Counted from the stretch's first letter, positions 16,698 to 25,071 are shown. The stretch: DNA of 40,436 nucleotides from Microvirga vignae (GCF_001017175.1 NZ_LCYG01000046.1:1-40436); one strand, 5' to 3'. The notes: a model not told the origin generated them from the letters alone. Program-made: numbers and translations.

Positions 16698-16892
16698 TTA
16701 AAGCCGGGCCAGATTGTGCGGCGATGCATATTCGCGGTCCGGCGGCTCCTGATCGCTCTTGTCTTGAGATTGCTCGGGTCGCTGCTTCGAAAGGCCAGTC
16801 AGCCGCAGTGACCCTTCGCAGGCCATCACGCCAGTGACAACTAGCGAGGCAATAGCAGCTGAGCCCATCACCCGAAGCCAGAACTCCGCCAT
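16698..16892 (-). CDS. Possible small single-pass membrane protein
   Basis: A 64-residue frame starting at the ATG at 16892, with GGGAGG about six bases upstream. The N-terminal part (EFWLRVMGSAAIASLVVTGV) is a likely membrane helix or signal, followed by MACEG and a charged, proline-containing tail (SKQRPEQSQDKSDQEPPDRE). No family is recognised. The ribosome site and hydrophobic start are the only support. Confidence 0.35.
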   Translation of the reverse strand: MAEFWLRVMGSAAIASLVVTGVMACEGSLRLTGLSKQRPEQSQDKSDQEPPDREYASPHNLARL

Positions 16893-17223
16893 GAGCACCT
16901 CCCGCGATCCTGATGGGACAACGGTACTCTGGCGGGTGCATTCTTCACCTGTGCATGTGGGCTACCGCGATGTGGTTCATCAAAGACCCGGCAGAGACTT
17001 TGGCCTTTGTAGGATAGGGCACGAGAAAGTCCTCCTCACCCGTCCTCGCAAGGAGATGAGGAGGCGTCCTAGTCCTGAAGACCTGTGACGAAGCGGCCTT
17101 CGGGTGTCGAACCCAATAAAGGTAGGGCCGTTTCAGCTTGGCCGAATAATAGTCCCGGCTTGCGGCCGGGGTTTAACAAGTGCAGTCGCTCGGTAGGAAT
17201 TCTCCCGACCCGTGCTGGAGAGG
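16893..17223. other. 331-bp stretch without a recognisable gene
   Basis: The only structure I see is a six-base-pair hairpin (CCCGGC at 17154-17159 with GCCGGG at 17165-17170) without a T-run. No frame here is convincing as a gene. Confidence 0.4.
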
Positions 17224-17284
17224 TGCCTACACGCATGTGAGGGCTAGATCCCTCTGATGAGCAGCAAGATACTACAGCTCCGCT
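17224..17284 (+). repeat. Direct repeat, copy 1 (upstream of the NepR-like gene)
   Basis: GCCTACACGCATGTGAGGGC followed by TAGATC, and 26 bases later AGCTCCGCT (17276-17284). The same arrangement recurs at 17557-17615. The first 26 bases differ at only a few positions between the copies. Confidence 0.6.
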
Positions 17285-17353
17285 GAAACACTTCCGGGAT
17301 CTTTGAGTTGCTGACTAACATAGGTTAATCCGCAACATATTCAGAGATCGCCC

Positions 17354-17554
17354 ATGACAGACAGTATTTCCCTTCGTCCGGCCTATCGGACTTTGCCTAG
17401 TCTGACCTTTTCCCAAGCAGAAGTGAACTTCATTCTCGGGCATTCGCTTCGGAGTTTGTACGAGGATCTCCTGAATATGCCTGTTCCTGCGCATCTTGAG
17501 ATGCTGCTAGTTCAGTTGGAGAAGCGCGACCGAGACCAGAAACTTGGAGGCTGA
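17354..17554 (+). CDS. nepR: NepR-like anti-sigma factor
   Basis: A 66-residue protein with the NepR core: residues about 27-58 include ILGHSLRSLYEDLLNMPVPA followed by HLEMLLVQLE. These match the two helices and the P-[VI]-P linker by which NepR clamps the EcfG-type sigma factor of the alphaproteobacterial general stress response. In known systems phosphorylated PhyR sequesters NepR and releases the sigma factor. Neither phyR nor ecfG is next to it here, so it is an orphan copy that may compete with or tune a chromosomal system. Direct repeats of about 60 bp flank it (17224 and 17557). No GGAAC/CGTT-type EcfG promoter is evident upstream. Confidence 0.75.
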   Translation: MTDSISLRPAYRTLPSLTFSQAEVNFILGHSLRSLYEDLLNMPVPAHLEMLLVQLEKRDRDQKLGG

Positions 17555-17556
17555 TC

Positions 17557-17615
17557 GCCTGCACGCATGTGGGGGCTAGACCGGCAGCGCCTACTTATCG
17601 AACTTTAGCTCCGCT
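17557..17615 (+). repeat. Direct repeat, copy 2 (immediately after the NepR-like gene)
   Basis: GCCTGCACGCATGTGGGGGC followed by TAGACC, then AGCTCCGCT at 17607-17615. It begins two bases after the nepR-like stop and corresponds to copy 1 at 17224-17284. Confidence 0.6.
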
Positions 17616-17826
17616 TAGTTGGACGTTCCTGTCGGCGGTGCCCCATGCTGGCTGAGTTCTCTGTCATCAGAAGCCCTTCTGCCAGCTCCCGCGCCTGCTT
17701 AGGCGTCATGGCGATTGGCAGCTTCTGCCGGATGCCAGCGACATAACTCTCCGTCGTCTCGGCATACTCGGGGAGCGCGCAAGGTTTGTGCAATAAACCT
17801 CGGCACCTTGGACGAAGCGTGAACAT
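17605..17826 (-). CDS. Possible small hypothetical protein
   Basis: A 73-codon frame whose middle part (LPEYAETTESYVAGIRQKLP, then MTPKQARELAEGLLMTENSA) looks like a soluble helical protein rather than chance sequence. The true start is uncertain: no ribosome site is obvious before the first ATG at 17826, and a shorter product is possible. The 3' end overlaps repeat copy 2. No family is recognised. Confidence 0.3.
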   Translation of the reverse strand: MFTLRPRCRGLLHKPCALPEYAETTESYVAGIRQKLPIAMTPKQARELAEGLLMTENSASMGHRRQERPTKRS

Positions 17827-17829
17827 CCT

Positions 17830-18186
17830 TCAGGGGGTGTCTCGGTGACGGACATTGCGCAGCGGACGCTGCTGCCCGGCTCCGGTGGCTGCATGCTGCC
17901 AGAGGTAATCGCCGGTCAGGCTGATGCGTCGCCAGCCAAGTGGAGCGATATGCGTAAGAAGCTCGTCCGGCACGATCCTTCCTTGACTCCTCAGGTGCTT
18001 CACCGCCCGGCCCATTGTACAGCGTGTTCCAGTAACACGATCGCGGCGATCACCAGATTGAGGCCTGAAGCTGGTAAGCAGCCTGCCGGCAGGAACGATC
18101 GGCGCACAAGTAGCTTCATTGGATTCGCGTGCTCCGCGAGGAATCTGCCCTACATGATCTTGAAGCCAAGCGTATTCGGATGACGA
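17830..18186 (-). pseudogene. Tn3-family transposase C-terminal remnant
   Basis: Read on the minus strand, the segment contains GLNLVIAAIV, then after small frameshifts the tryptophan region (TGG AAC ACG CTG TAC), GRAVKHLRSQGRIVPDELL and THIAPLGWRRISLTGDYLW. This is the standard end of Tn3-family transposases (LSPLGWEHINLTGDYLW in relatives). At least two single-base shifts and loss of most of the gene make it non-functional. It ends just upstream of trkA, so a Tn3-type insertion and later decay probably set this boundary. Confidence 0.75.
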
Positions 18187-18193
18187 GGTCGCC

Positions 18194-19579
18194 ATGAGAG
18201 TGATCGTCTGCGGAGCGGGACAGGTCGGCTCAACGATTGCCCGTCACCTTGCAACCGAAGGCATCGATGTTACGGTCGTGGACATCTCGCCGGATCAGGC
18301 CCGGCGAGCCGATGAGAGCTATGACGTTCGCGGCATGGTTGGCCATGCCTCCCATCCCGAAGTGTTGGAGCGGGCCGGAGCGCGTGATGCCGACATGCTC
18401 ATCGCGGTGACCCGCTCGGACGAAGTCAACATGGTTGCCTGCCAAGTGGCCTACTCGCTGTTTAATGTTCGCCGGCGCATCGCCCGCGTCCGTCATCATG
18501 GCTATCTGGAGCCAATCTGGCAGGGTCTCTACGCTGCCGACCAGTTGCCCATCGACGTGATCATCTCGCCGGAGGTCGAGGTCGCCAACGGCATCGTGCG
18601 CCGCCTCCGAACCCCTGGCGCTTTCGATACGGTAGCCCTGGCTGATGGACGGGTGCATCTCCTCGGCGTTCATTGCAACACTGGCGGGTGCTCCCTGATC
18701 GGGAGAAGAATGAAAGAGCTGTCGTCGTCAGGAGGCTCCGGCATCGTGATTGGCGCCATCGTGCGGAACGGGCAAGCCTTCGTACCCCGGGGCGAGGATC
18801 AGGTGCAGCGGGGCGACGACGTCTACGTCATCACCGAGACGACTCACGTGGATCGTGTCATGTCCTTTCTCGGCCACGAGGAGCAGGTCGCCCGCCGCAT
18901 TGTGATCGTAGGAGGCGGGAATGTCGGCCTGAATCTGGCCAGCCGGATTGCCCGTCGTGCTCCATACGTCTCGCTCAAAGTGGTCGAGCATTCGCGGGAG
19001 CGGGCCGAGTTCATCTCCCGCGAACTCGGCGACGCCGCCGTTGTGATCCAGGGGGATGCCCTCGACAAGGACGTGCTGATCGAGGCCAATGTCCAAAGCG
19101 CCGAGACGATCATCGCCGTCACCAACGATGACGAGACGAACATCTTCGCCTCGGTTCTGGCCAAGCGCGAGGGCTGCACTCGGGCCATCACCTTGGTGAA
19201 CAAGACCTCCTACGAGCACGTACTGCCGGCCCTCGGCATCGATGCGGTCGTCAGTCCGAGCGCGATCACGATCTCGACCATTCTGCGCCATGTGCGCCAC
19301 CGCTCCATCTCCGCCCTCTACACGCTCCGGGAGGACTTCGGCGAGGTGATCCAGGCGACGGCCCAGGAGGGCTCACAGCTGGTCAAAGGCACTCTTCGGG
19401 ACGCCAAGCTGCCGGATGGGATGCTGGTGGGCGCCATTGTCCGCAACGGGGAGGTGATTATCCCGACCAGTTCGACACAGGTGGATCCCGGCGACAGCAT
19501 CATCGCCGTGGTGGCCTACCGAGCGTTGCGCAAGGCCGAGGCGATCTTGGCCGGTCCATCGAACGGGGCTGATATCTAG
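18194..19579 (+). CDS. trkA: Trk potassium uptake regulatory protein TrkA
   Basis: A 461-residue cytoplasmic subunit that gates the TrkH channel in response to NAD(H)/nucleotides. It shows the expected duplicated layout: RCK-N Rossmann domain 1 (VIVCGAGQVGSTIARHL from residue 3), TrkA-C domain 1 (about 145-225, ending DDVYVITETTHVDRVM), Rossmann domain 2 (IVIVGGGNVGLNL near 236) and TrkA-C domain 2 (about 375-455, ending DSIIAVVAYRAL). Length is normal. It is followed after nine bases by trkH, so the pair forms an operon. The upstream DNA is a Tn3 remnant. Confidence 0.96.
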   Translation: MRVIVCGAGQVGSTIARHLATEGIDVTVVDISPDQARRADESYDVRGMVGHASHPEVLERAGARDADMLIAVTRSDEVNMVACQVAYSLFNVRRRIARVRHHGYLEPIWQGLYAADQLPIDVIISPEVEVANGIVRRLRTPGAFDTVALADGRVHLLGVHCNTGGCSLIGRRMKELSSSGGSGIVIGAIVRNGQAFVPRGEDQVQRGDDVYVITETTHVDRVMSFLGHEEQVARRIVIVGGGNVGLNLASRIARRAPYVSLKVVEHSRERAEFISRELGDAAVVIQGDALDKDVLIEANVQSAETIIAVTNDDETNIFASVLAKREGCTRAITLVNKTSYEHVLPALGIDAVVSPSAITISTILRHVRHRSISALYTLREDFGEVIQATAQEGSQLVKGTLRDAKLPDGMLVGAIVRNGEVIIPTSSTQVDPGDSIIAVVAYRALRKAEAILAGPSNGADI

Positions 19580-19588
19580 GGCGGATCG

Positions 19589-21079
19589 ATGCATGAAGGA
19601 CCATTTCCAGGAGCGTGGGCGCCGCCCTACACCCGTCCGGTCTTCCACCTGACCGGACGTATGCTCCTAGCTCTGTCCGCGGCCATGCTCGTGCCTGCGA
19701 TGGTCGATGCGCTCACAGGCGACCCGAACTGGCGGGCTTTTCTCATCGGCAGCGTGATCACCTTCGCCTGCGGCGCAGGGTTGACCCATATGACACGATG
19801 CCGACTGTCCGGGGGGCTGACACTGCGCCAAGCCTTCCTGCTGACGCCAGTGGCCTGGACGACTATCGCCCTGTTCGGAGCGATCCCTCTGTACATTTCC
19901 GACTATGCCCAGTTGAGGGACAGTTTCACCAACGCCTTCTTTGAGTCCGTATCGGGTCTAACCACAACCGGCGCGACCGTAATCGTCGGGCTAGACGCCG
20001 CTCCGCACGGCATTCTTCTCTGGCGAGCGCTCCTGCAATGGCTGGGCGGCATCGGCATCATCGGCGTCGCAATTGCAATCCTGCCCGCTCTTGGGGTTGG
20101 CGGCATGCAACTGTTCCGAACGGAGTCGTCCGATCGCTCCGAGAAGGTCATGCCACGGGCGAGAGAGATCGCAGCGGGCATAGTCCTGATTTATGTGGCA
20201 CTCACAGTGATTTGCGGAGTTGCCTACTGGCTGGTGGCGATGACGCCGTTCGAGGCGTTGGCCCATGCGCTGACCACCGTCTCGACGGCCGGGTTCTCCA
20301 CCTCCGACGCCTCGATGGCGCGCTGGAACAATGCCGCTCTGCACTGGATTGCGACATTCTTTATGCTCTCCGGAGCCGTCCCATTCGTGCTTTACCTCCG
20401 GCTGTTCCAGGGACAGCGGGATGCCCTGCGCGACAGCCAAGTCTGGTTCCTGGTTGGTCTCCTTGCAGTCCTGATTATCGCCGTTGCGGCATGGCTGACC
20501 CTATCAGGTGGACACGGCGCCACTGACGCGCTCCGGCTGGCCGCCTTCAATGTCGTGTCGGTGGTGACGACTACCGGCTATGCCACGGCTGACTACACGC
20601 TGTGGGGCAACCTCATGGTCGGGCTGTTCTTTGGCCTCTTATTCGTGGGCGGCTGCACAGGATCCACCACGGGCGGGATGAAGATCTTCCGCTTCCAAGT
20701 GATGATACGCATGCTCCAGAGCCAGTTCCTGCGCCTGCTCTATCCACGGGGCGTGTTTCCCCGCGTCTATGCGGGCCGGCTGCTGCCGGACGAAGTGATC
20801 GGGTCCGTGGTAGTGTTCTTCACGCTCTACTTCATCTGTTACAGCGTACTAACCCTTACCCTGATGGCATTTGATTTTGATTTCCTGACCAGCGCCAGCG
20901 CTGCGGCGGCCGCACTATCGAACGTGGGGCCGGGCCTCGGGCCAATCATCGGCCCTGCAGGCAACTTCGCCACGCTTCCGGATGCCTCAAAATGGCTCCT
21001 CTGCTTTGGCATGTTGCTGGGGCGGCTGGAGCTGTTTACGGTGCTGATCTTGTTCGTTCCCCAGTTCTGGCGCGGGTAG
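19589..21079 (+). CDS. trkH: Trk potassium uptake transmembrane protein TrkH
   Basis: A 496-residue membrane channel for potassium uptake. The four pore loops with their filter glycines are visible in order: SGLTTTGATV, TVSTAGFSTS, VVTTTGYATA and ALSNVGPGLG. Between them lie paired membrane helices and the LLQWLGGIGIIGVAIAILP segment typical of TrkH. GGCTGSTTGGMKIFRF marks the intramembrane loop of the third repeat, and the C-terminus (LGRLELFTVLILFVPQFW) is canonical. The start at 19589 has a GGCGG-like site; an internal ATG at 19661 is an alternative. It works with the TrkA encoded immediately before it. Confidence 0.95.
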   Translation: MHEGPFPGAWAPPYTRPVFHLTGRMLLALSAAMLVPAMVDALTGDPNWRAFLIGSVITFACGAGLTHMTRCRLSGGLTLRQAFLLTPVAWTTIALFGAIPLYISDYAQLRDSFTNAFFESVSGLTTTGATVIVGLDAAPHGILLWRALLQWLGGIGIIGVAIAILPALGVGGMQLFRTESSDRSEKVMPRAREIAAGIVLIYVALTVICGVAYWLVAMTPFEALAHALTTVSTAGFSTSDASMARWNNAALHWIATFFMLSGAVPFVLYLRLFQGQRDALRDSQVWFLVGLLAVLIIAVAAWLTLSGGHGATDALRLAAFNVVSVVTTTGYATADYTLWGNLMVGLFFGLLFVGGCTGSTTGGMKIFRFQVMIRMLQSQFLRLLYPRGVFPRVYAGRLLPDEVIGSVVVFFTLYFICYSVLTLTLMAFDFDFLTSASAAAAALSNVGPGLGPIIGPAGNFATLPDASKWLLCFGMLLGRLELFTVLILFVPQFWRG

Positions 21080-21362
21080 GGCAAACCTATCAGTTCCTGT
21101 ATCAAGCGCCATCTCAGTAGACTCGCAGGAAGGCCTGCAGGCGGATCATTGCAAAGCCAGAAGGCGAAGCAGTCGTCATGCCTGGAGGAAGCTGTTCGAC
21201 TACGTCCCTTCTTGGCACATAGCGGAAGCAAATCGCATGTCCGAATTGACTCAGTGAGCGGACCTTCACGCAGCGGCGATCCACAACCGGCTATCAGGCT
21301 TAGCGGATTGCCTCAGTCACTTCATTTAGGACCAAAGCAGCCATTGTCTCCGCTCTGGTGAC

Positions 21363-22385
21363 TCACGGCTGTGGCGGTTCAGTTGGTACAGGTGCTGTAT
21401 CGGGTAGAGCACCTGCACCGGGCGTGGTTTCACCGGCGGGTGGCGTAGCCAGTTGTTGACGTGCCTCGGCAAGTCGACGCTGCGTATCAGCGAGGTCCTG
21501 GCGGGTCGCTTGAAGGCGTCCTTCCAGCTCTGCTATCTCTCTGTTCCGAGCAGCCAAGTCGTCCGTTGTCTCAGCAAGCTGGGCATGAAGATCGTTCTGC
21601 TGCCGGGCGGCTTGATTCTGGATCTCAGTCAGTTCCCTCGTGAGACGCTCCCGCTCAGACCGGAGGTTGGCAAGGTCCGTCTGGGCGGAGGCCTGCTCCC
21701 CACGCACCTGCTGGAGCTGCTGCTCCGCCTGCGGCAGCTGAACCTGGAGTTCCGACAGGCGCTGCGAGAGCGCCGTGATGCTGCGGCTCAGCTCAGTAGT
21801 GCGTTGCTCATTGACCTGCAGGCTTTGCTGGGCAGCTGCGGTCTGGGACTGAACCTCGGTTCGGGCCCGTGTGAGTTGCGTCAGTTGCTGCTGCTGGGCT
21901 TGGAGGTCCTGCAGGATGGCGCTGAGCTGTGCCTGGGCCTGTTCACGCGCTTGCGAGACTTGGGTGAGCTGCTGCTGCGTTGCCTGGAGGGACTTCTGCA
22001 GAGTGTCTAGCTGAGTTTGAAGCTGCTCACGAGATTGAGCTGCCTGGCTGAGCTGCTGCTGCGAAGCCTGAGTGGTTTGCTGCAGGGTGTCTAGCTGGGC
22101 CTGAGCTTGGTCGCGGGCCTGTCTGATACGAGACAATTGCTGCTCGGCGTCCGCGACCTTGGTCTGTAAGTCCGCTAAGGTTGCTCCGGCGCGCTGCTGC
22201 TCGTCGAGCTGCCGCTGCAGGGCAACCTGCGCCTGCTGCACGCGGGTCGTTTCGGCTTGGGCCTCGTGCAGCCGGTTCGAGGAGGAGAGCCAGATGCTGA
22301 GAGCCAGAAGCCAACCCAATACGGCAGCGCCAGCCAGCACCAGAGACAAGGGTCGCTTCAGCTCAGCGCGGTAGTCGACCGGCAT
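21363..22385 (-). CDS. Membrane-anchored coiled-coil protein, unknown function
   Basis: A 340-residue protein. The start at 22385 is set by AGGAGG seven bases upstream. A short cytoplasmic N-terminus (MPVDYRAELKRP) leads to one membrane helix (LVLAGAAVLGWLLALSIWL, about residues 15-35). From about 40 to 310 it is a nearly continuous glutamine-rich coiled coil with repeated units such as REQAQAQL, LDTLQ, TQQQL and SQQQL. The C-terminal ~25 residues are proline-rich (PPAGETTPGAG). Relatives with this layout are usually annotated only as hypothetical; a periplasmic spacer or scaffolding role is inferred. The internal repetition suggests expansion by short tandem duplications. It converges with trkH. 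Confidence 0.8.
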   Translation of the reverse strand: MPVDYRAELKRPLSLVLAGAAVLGWLLALSIWLSSSNRLHEAQAETTRVQQAQVALQRQLDEQQRAGATLADLQTKVADAEQQLSRIRQARDQAQAQLDTLQQTTQASQQQLSQAAQSREQLQTQLDTLQKSLQATQQQLTQVSQAREQAQAQLSAILQDLQAQQQQLTQLTRARTEVQSQTAAAQQSLQVNEQRTTELSRSITALSQRLSELQVQLPQAEQQLQQVRGEQASAQTDLANLRSERERLTRELTEIQNQAARQQNDLHAQLAETTDDLAARNREIAELEGRLQATRQDLADTQRRLAEARQQLATPPAGETTPGAGALPDTAPVPTEPPQP

Positions 22386-22744
22386 GATGATCCTCCTGCG
22401 CGTTGACCGCATGGTCTAACGCAGAACAATTATCAGCGTTGCTTCACGTCGAACGTGTGTCGCCCCTTCCCATCGTGAGTATCAATTGCGCGGCGGTGTC
22501 TTGATGGACGGAGCTGAAGTTGACTGAATGTCCGCTCAATAAGAGAACATCAGACGTTTTCTAAGCGCAGCAGATTTCCTATTTTGGCCCACAGCGCGGA
22601 ATTTCGAAGCGTCATCACTGTGGCTGGTCAGCCAACAAGTCTTTGAGCGATAGAGCTCTCAAGGATCGTCCACGGGCACCGAGTTATCGGCAATCCACCA
22701 GTCAGCCAGGATGGCAGCGGCTGTGACGTTGCCGGTTACCTGTC
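22386..22744. other. 359-bp stretch without a recognisable gene
   Basis: It contains upstream sequence of the coiled-coil gene (its ribosome site is at the left edge) and leads into secretion-gene remnants. I see no complete gene or strong hairpin. Confidence 0.4.
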
Positions 22745-22996
22745 ATGCCGGCTCAACAAATCAAGGCGGAGGAGCTTCGTGCGGTCTCGGAGCGGGAGCG
22801 GATCCTCGCCTTGATGCACGGAATGGAAACCGAGATTTCTCACCTGCATACACAGATCGGCACGCAGGCGGAGCGCATCAAGCTCGTGAAAGGCTTTGTT
22901 TCCTCTGCTGCCCAACTCAACACGAAGGGGTACATCGCGGATATCGAATACAAGCGCCGGCCGCAGGACGTTCTCGAGCAGGAGCAGAGGCCAAAG
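22745..22996 (+). pseudogene. HlyD-family secretion adaptor fragment
   Basis: This frame encodes an alpha-helical hairpin segment typical of periplasmic adaptor (membrane fusion) proteins of type I secretion: ISHLHTQIGTQAERIKLVKG, then LNTKGYIADIEYKRRPQDVL, with the conserved 'KGYxxxxEY' turn. Both the N-terminal membrane anchor and the C-terminal beta domains are missing. It is cut off where a bacteriocin-type ABC exporter fragment begins in another frame. Confidence 0.6.
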
Positions 22997-23337
22997 CTCA
23001 GGAGTCATCGAACTTCATCGAGACTTTACGAGCCATGCAGGCTTTGAAGCTCTTCAACCGCGAGAGTGAGCGGGAAGGTCAATGGCTCGACCGGTATGCG
23101 GATTTTGTCAACGCGAATATTCGCTCGGGCCGCACCAAGATCGGCTTTAGAACGATCAATGGTGTCATATTCGGCGCCGAAGGCGTCATCACGGTTTACC
23201 TCGCAGCGCGGCTCGCCCTCGATAACGTCCCGACGGTGGGGACGATCTTTGCGTTCATGAGCTACAAGCAGAACTTCCTCGGAAAAGCGGTTATGCTGAT
23301 CGAAGCCGGAGCCTGCCGGAGGCGTAGGCTGAACTGA
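22984..23337 (+). pseudogene. CvaB/RaxB-type ABC exporter fragment (membrane domain)
   Basis: A different frame from the adaptor fragment encodes SSNFIETLRAMQALKLFNRE, then RYADFVNANIRSGRTKIGFR, INGVIFGAEGVITVYLAARL and VGTIFAFMSYKQNFLGKAVM. These match the last membrane helices of colicin-V-type peptidase-containing exporters. The peptidase domain, the earlier helices and the entire ATPase domain are missing. The frame ends at a TGA at 23335, immediately before the RTX remnant. Confidence 0.7.
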
Positions 23338-23343
23338 GTTACC

Positions 23344-23691
23344 AAACGGTTTGCAACGAATCCGGATGCGTTCGTCTTCAGCACCAAACTGAGCGCGACC
23401 GCTGACCGGAACACCATCAACGACTTCAGTATGACTGATGACAGCATTTACCTGGATAACGCGGTCTTCACCAAGCTGGGCTCAGGCTCACTGGCTGTAC
23501 CGAAGCTGCTGAGCAGCGCGTTCTTCAGGGTTGGCACCAAGGCGCTGGATGAAAACGACCACATCATCTACGACAAGACGGCCGGCGACCGGCACTACGA
23601 TGCGGATGCCTCTGGTCAGGGTACGGTTATGGCCTTCGCGAAGGTGACTGCTAACCTCGCTCTCTCGTACAAGGACCTGCTCGTCGTCTGA
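23344..23691 (+). pseudogene. RTX-type secreted protein C-terminal remnant
   Basis: The frame encodes DAFVFSTKLSATADRNTIND, SMTDDSIYLDNAVFTKLGSG, FFRVGTKALDENDHIIYDKT and HYDADASGQGTVMAFAKVTA, with a C-terminal YKDLLVV. This is the standard end of hemolysin-type calcium-binding proteins (the fold after the last nonapeptide repeats plus the uncleaved C-terminal secretion signal). No glycine-rich GGxGxD repeats remain and there is no start near the front, so it is a 5'-truncated gene. Together with the adaptor and exporter fragments it indicates a decayed type I secretion locus. Confidence 0.75.
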
Positions 23692-23749
23692 TGATAATGT
23701 AAAGAGAGGCGCCCTAACTGGAAGGCTTGAGCGCTCTCGCCGCCAGTTT

Positions 23750-23848
23750 AATCGAAATCTCTTGGCTAAAGCCGCTTCATCAGCCGCGCCGCTGCCACGC
23801 CGAGTTGAGCATCAAGCATCTCCTCAGCAGCATCGTGGCAGGCATCGT
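23750..23848 (-). repeat. Dispersed repeat carrying a short gene tail, copy A
   Basis: On the minus strand this stretch encodes DAAEEMLDAQLGVAAARLMK followed by RL and a TAG at 23766-23768, then the 18-mer AGCCAAGAGATTTCGATT. A close relative (DAAEEMLDAQFVLAAGRLMK) lies at 25296-25500, and the 18-mer recurs (17 of 18 identical) at 25496-25513. The protein family is not recognised. Confidence 0.55.
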
Positions 23849-24529
23849 TCACGAGACTGCTTTTAGAGGGATCGCTGCGCCTTCATCAGCTATCTCAATG
23901 GCATCCGACCTTCTCAGTCTCGCTGTGAGCCATTGCAAAACCGCACGCACCTCATCGGCAGCTTTTCCAAAAGGGCTGAACTCAGTCACGCCCAGACCCG
24001 ACGCAAGAGCGTCTACGTGATCGGACCGATGCGCCAGTGTCGGGTCACATAAGCTCCCAAGCAGTTGGAGAGCCATACGTGCATTGGAGGTCCGACTCGT
24101 TCGCCCGCCCGCTGGACATTGATTGAGGACGAATGCGAAAGGCTTGTCGCGTTCGTTCAGGTACCGAACGGTAGGTTTGCTGGCCTCAATATCGGCGACA
24201 CTGGGTCGGACCGGCAGCAAACAGAAGTGTGCCTGTCTCATAGCTTCTGACGCGGCATGGCTGTCCGCCCCGGGCGTGTCAATGATCGCCAAGTCGTAGC
24301 CTTGCCGGTCAAGAGTGTAGAGGCGAGTGGAGAGATAGGTCCAGGGAAGCGAGTGAACCTCGGGCGCTTCAGCGGTGCGCCGCTTGTACCATTCTCCTGT
24401 TGTCCCCTGGGGGTCGATGTCGAGAACGACGACTTTCAAGCCGCTTTCCGCCGCGGCCACTGCGAGTGAAACAGCTAGGCTGCTCTTACCAGTCCCACCC
24501 TTCTGGGTGACGAACGACACGATGTGCAT
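23849..24529 (-). CDS. ParA/MinD-type ATPase, orphan
   Basis: A 226-residue P-loop ATPase of the ParA family. The deviant Walker A motif KGGTGKSS is near residue 10, the A' motif is VVLDIDPQGTT, and the Walker B strand is LAIIDTPG. The start at 24529 follows GGAG by seven bases. There is no ParB gene or obvious parS cluster alongside; instead it lies downstream of an HPF-like gene on the same strand. Short orphan ParAs of this type position plasmids, protein clusters or other cargo. The C-terminus (about residues 195-226) is a variable helix. A plasmid or integrative-element origin is possible. Confidence 0.88.
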   Translation of the reverse strand: MHIVSFVTQKGGTGKSSLAVSLAVAAAESGLKVVVLDIDPQGTTGEWYKRRTAEAPEVHSLPWTYLSTRLYTLDRQGYDLAIIDTPGADSHAASEAMRQAHFCLLPVRPSVADIEASKPTVRYLNERDKPFAFVLNQCPAGGRTSRTSNARMALQLLGSLCDPTLAHRSDHVDALASGLGVTEFSPFGKAADEVRAVLQWLTARLRRSDAIEIADEGAAIPLKAVS

Positions 24530-24572
24530 CAAGCATCTCCGCCCAAAATCCTAATCTGCTGTACGCATCTGG

Positions 24573-24950
24573 TCACATCACCGGCGATGAACTTAAAGCA
24601 TCCCGAGGAATAGGATCTCTGTCAGTCCGGCTCACCTTACTCTCACGCAACGCGTGCTTGGCTCCTCGAAGCTGGTTCTCGACCGCGTCCAAAGCGCTCT
24701 TGAAGGCCACATGGCAATCTTCGTGCTGAAACTCGGCGCGTACCATCTTGAGCGTGGCTAACTGAATATCGATGGTGCAGTGGAACAAAGGCCCTTCACA
24801 GGTCACGTGTACCAAGGCTGTGCTGAGCCGCCCGAAGTGTTTGATTGTCGTGCGAAGGATGCTTGTCTCGGCAAGCTCGCGAAATGCGTCCCCTAAGTCG
24901 AGGTTCGGGCTTTGGACAGCAATTAGCTTGCTTGCGCTCTGCAGGTCCAT
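24573..24950 (-). CDS. HPF/RaiA-type ribosome hibernation factor-like protein
   Basis: A 125-residue protein with the beta-alpha-beta-beta-beta-alpha pattern of hibernation-promoting factors: residues about 15-45 contain the first helix, then ALVHVTCEGPLFHCTIDIQL, KMVRAEFQHEDCHVAFKSAL and DAVENQLRGAKHALRES. In the family this domain binds the 30S subunit in stationary phase. The start at 24950 is supported by AGGAG six bases upstream. It lacks the C-terminal dimerisation domain of long HPFs and its basic residues are fewer than usual, so it may be a divergent paralogue. It lies 43 bp upstream of the ParA-type gene on the same strand. Confidence 0.65.
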   Translation of the reverse strand: MDLQSASKLIAVQSPNLDLGDAFRELAETSILRTTIKHFGRLSTALVHVTCEGPLFHCTIDIQLATLKMVRAEFQHEDCHVAFKSALDAVENQLRGAKHALRESKVSRTDRDPIPRDALSSSPVM

Positions 24951-25040
24951 TCCATTCTCCTGTGTTCGTGGGCATAGAGGTCGGGGCCACACATTTCACT
25001 GACGGGGGTAGACGACGCACAACAGGCCTTTGGCCATTTC

Positions 25041-25071
25041 AAAAGAAGAGCGCCCGTTCGGCTGGCGCTCT
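25041..25071 (-). terminator. Factor-independent terminator on the minus strand
   Basis: AGAGCGCC (25047-25054) and GGCGCTCT (25064-25071) form a perfect eight-base-pair stem. Read on the minus strand the hairpin is followed by TCTTTT. It would stop minus-strand transcription coming from the repeat remnant or the long coiled-coil gene upstream, insulating the HPF-like/ParA pair. Confidence 0.65.

Noticed and set aside
17845..18183. 112-codon plus-strand frame before trkA
   Set aside because: It is antisense to the recognisable Tn3 transposase tail and has no motif or ribosome site.
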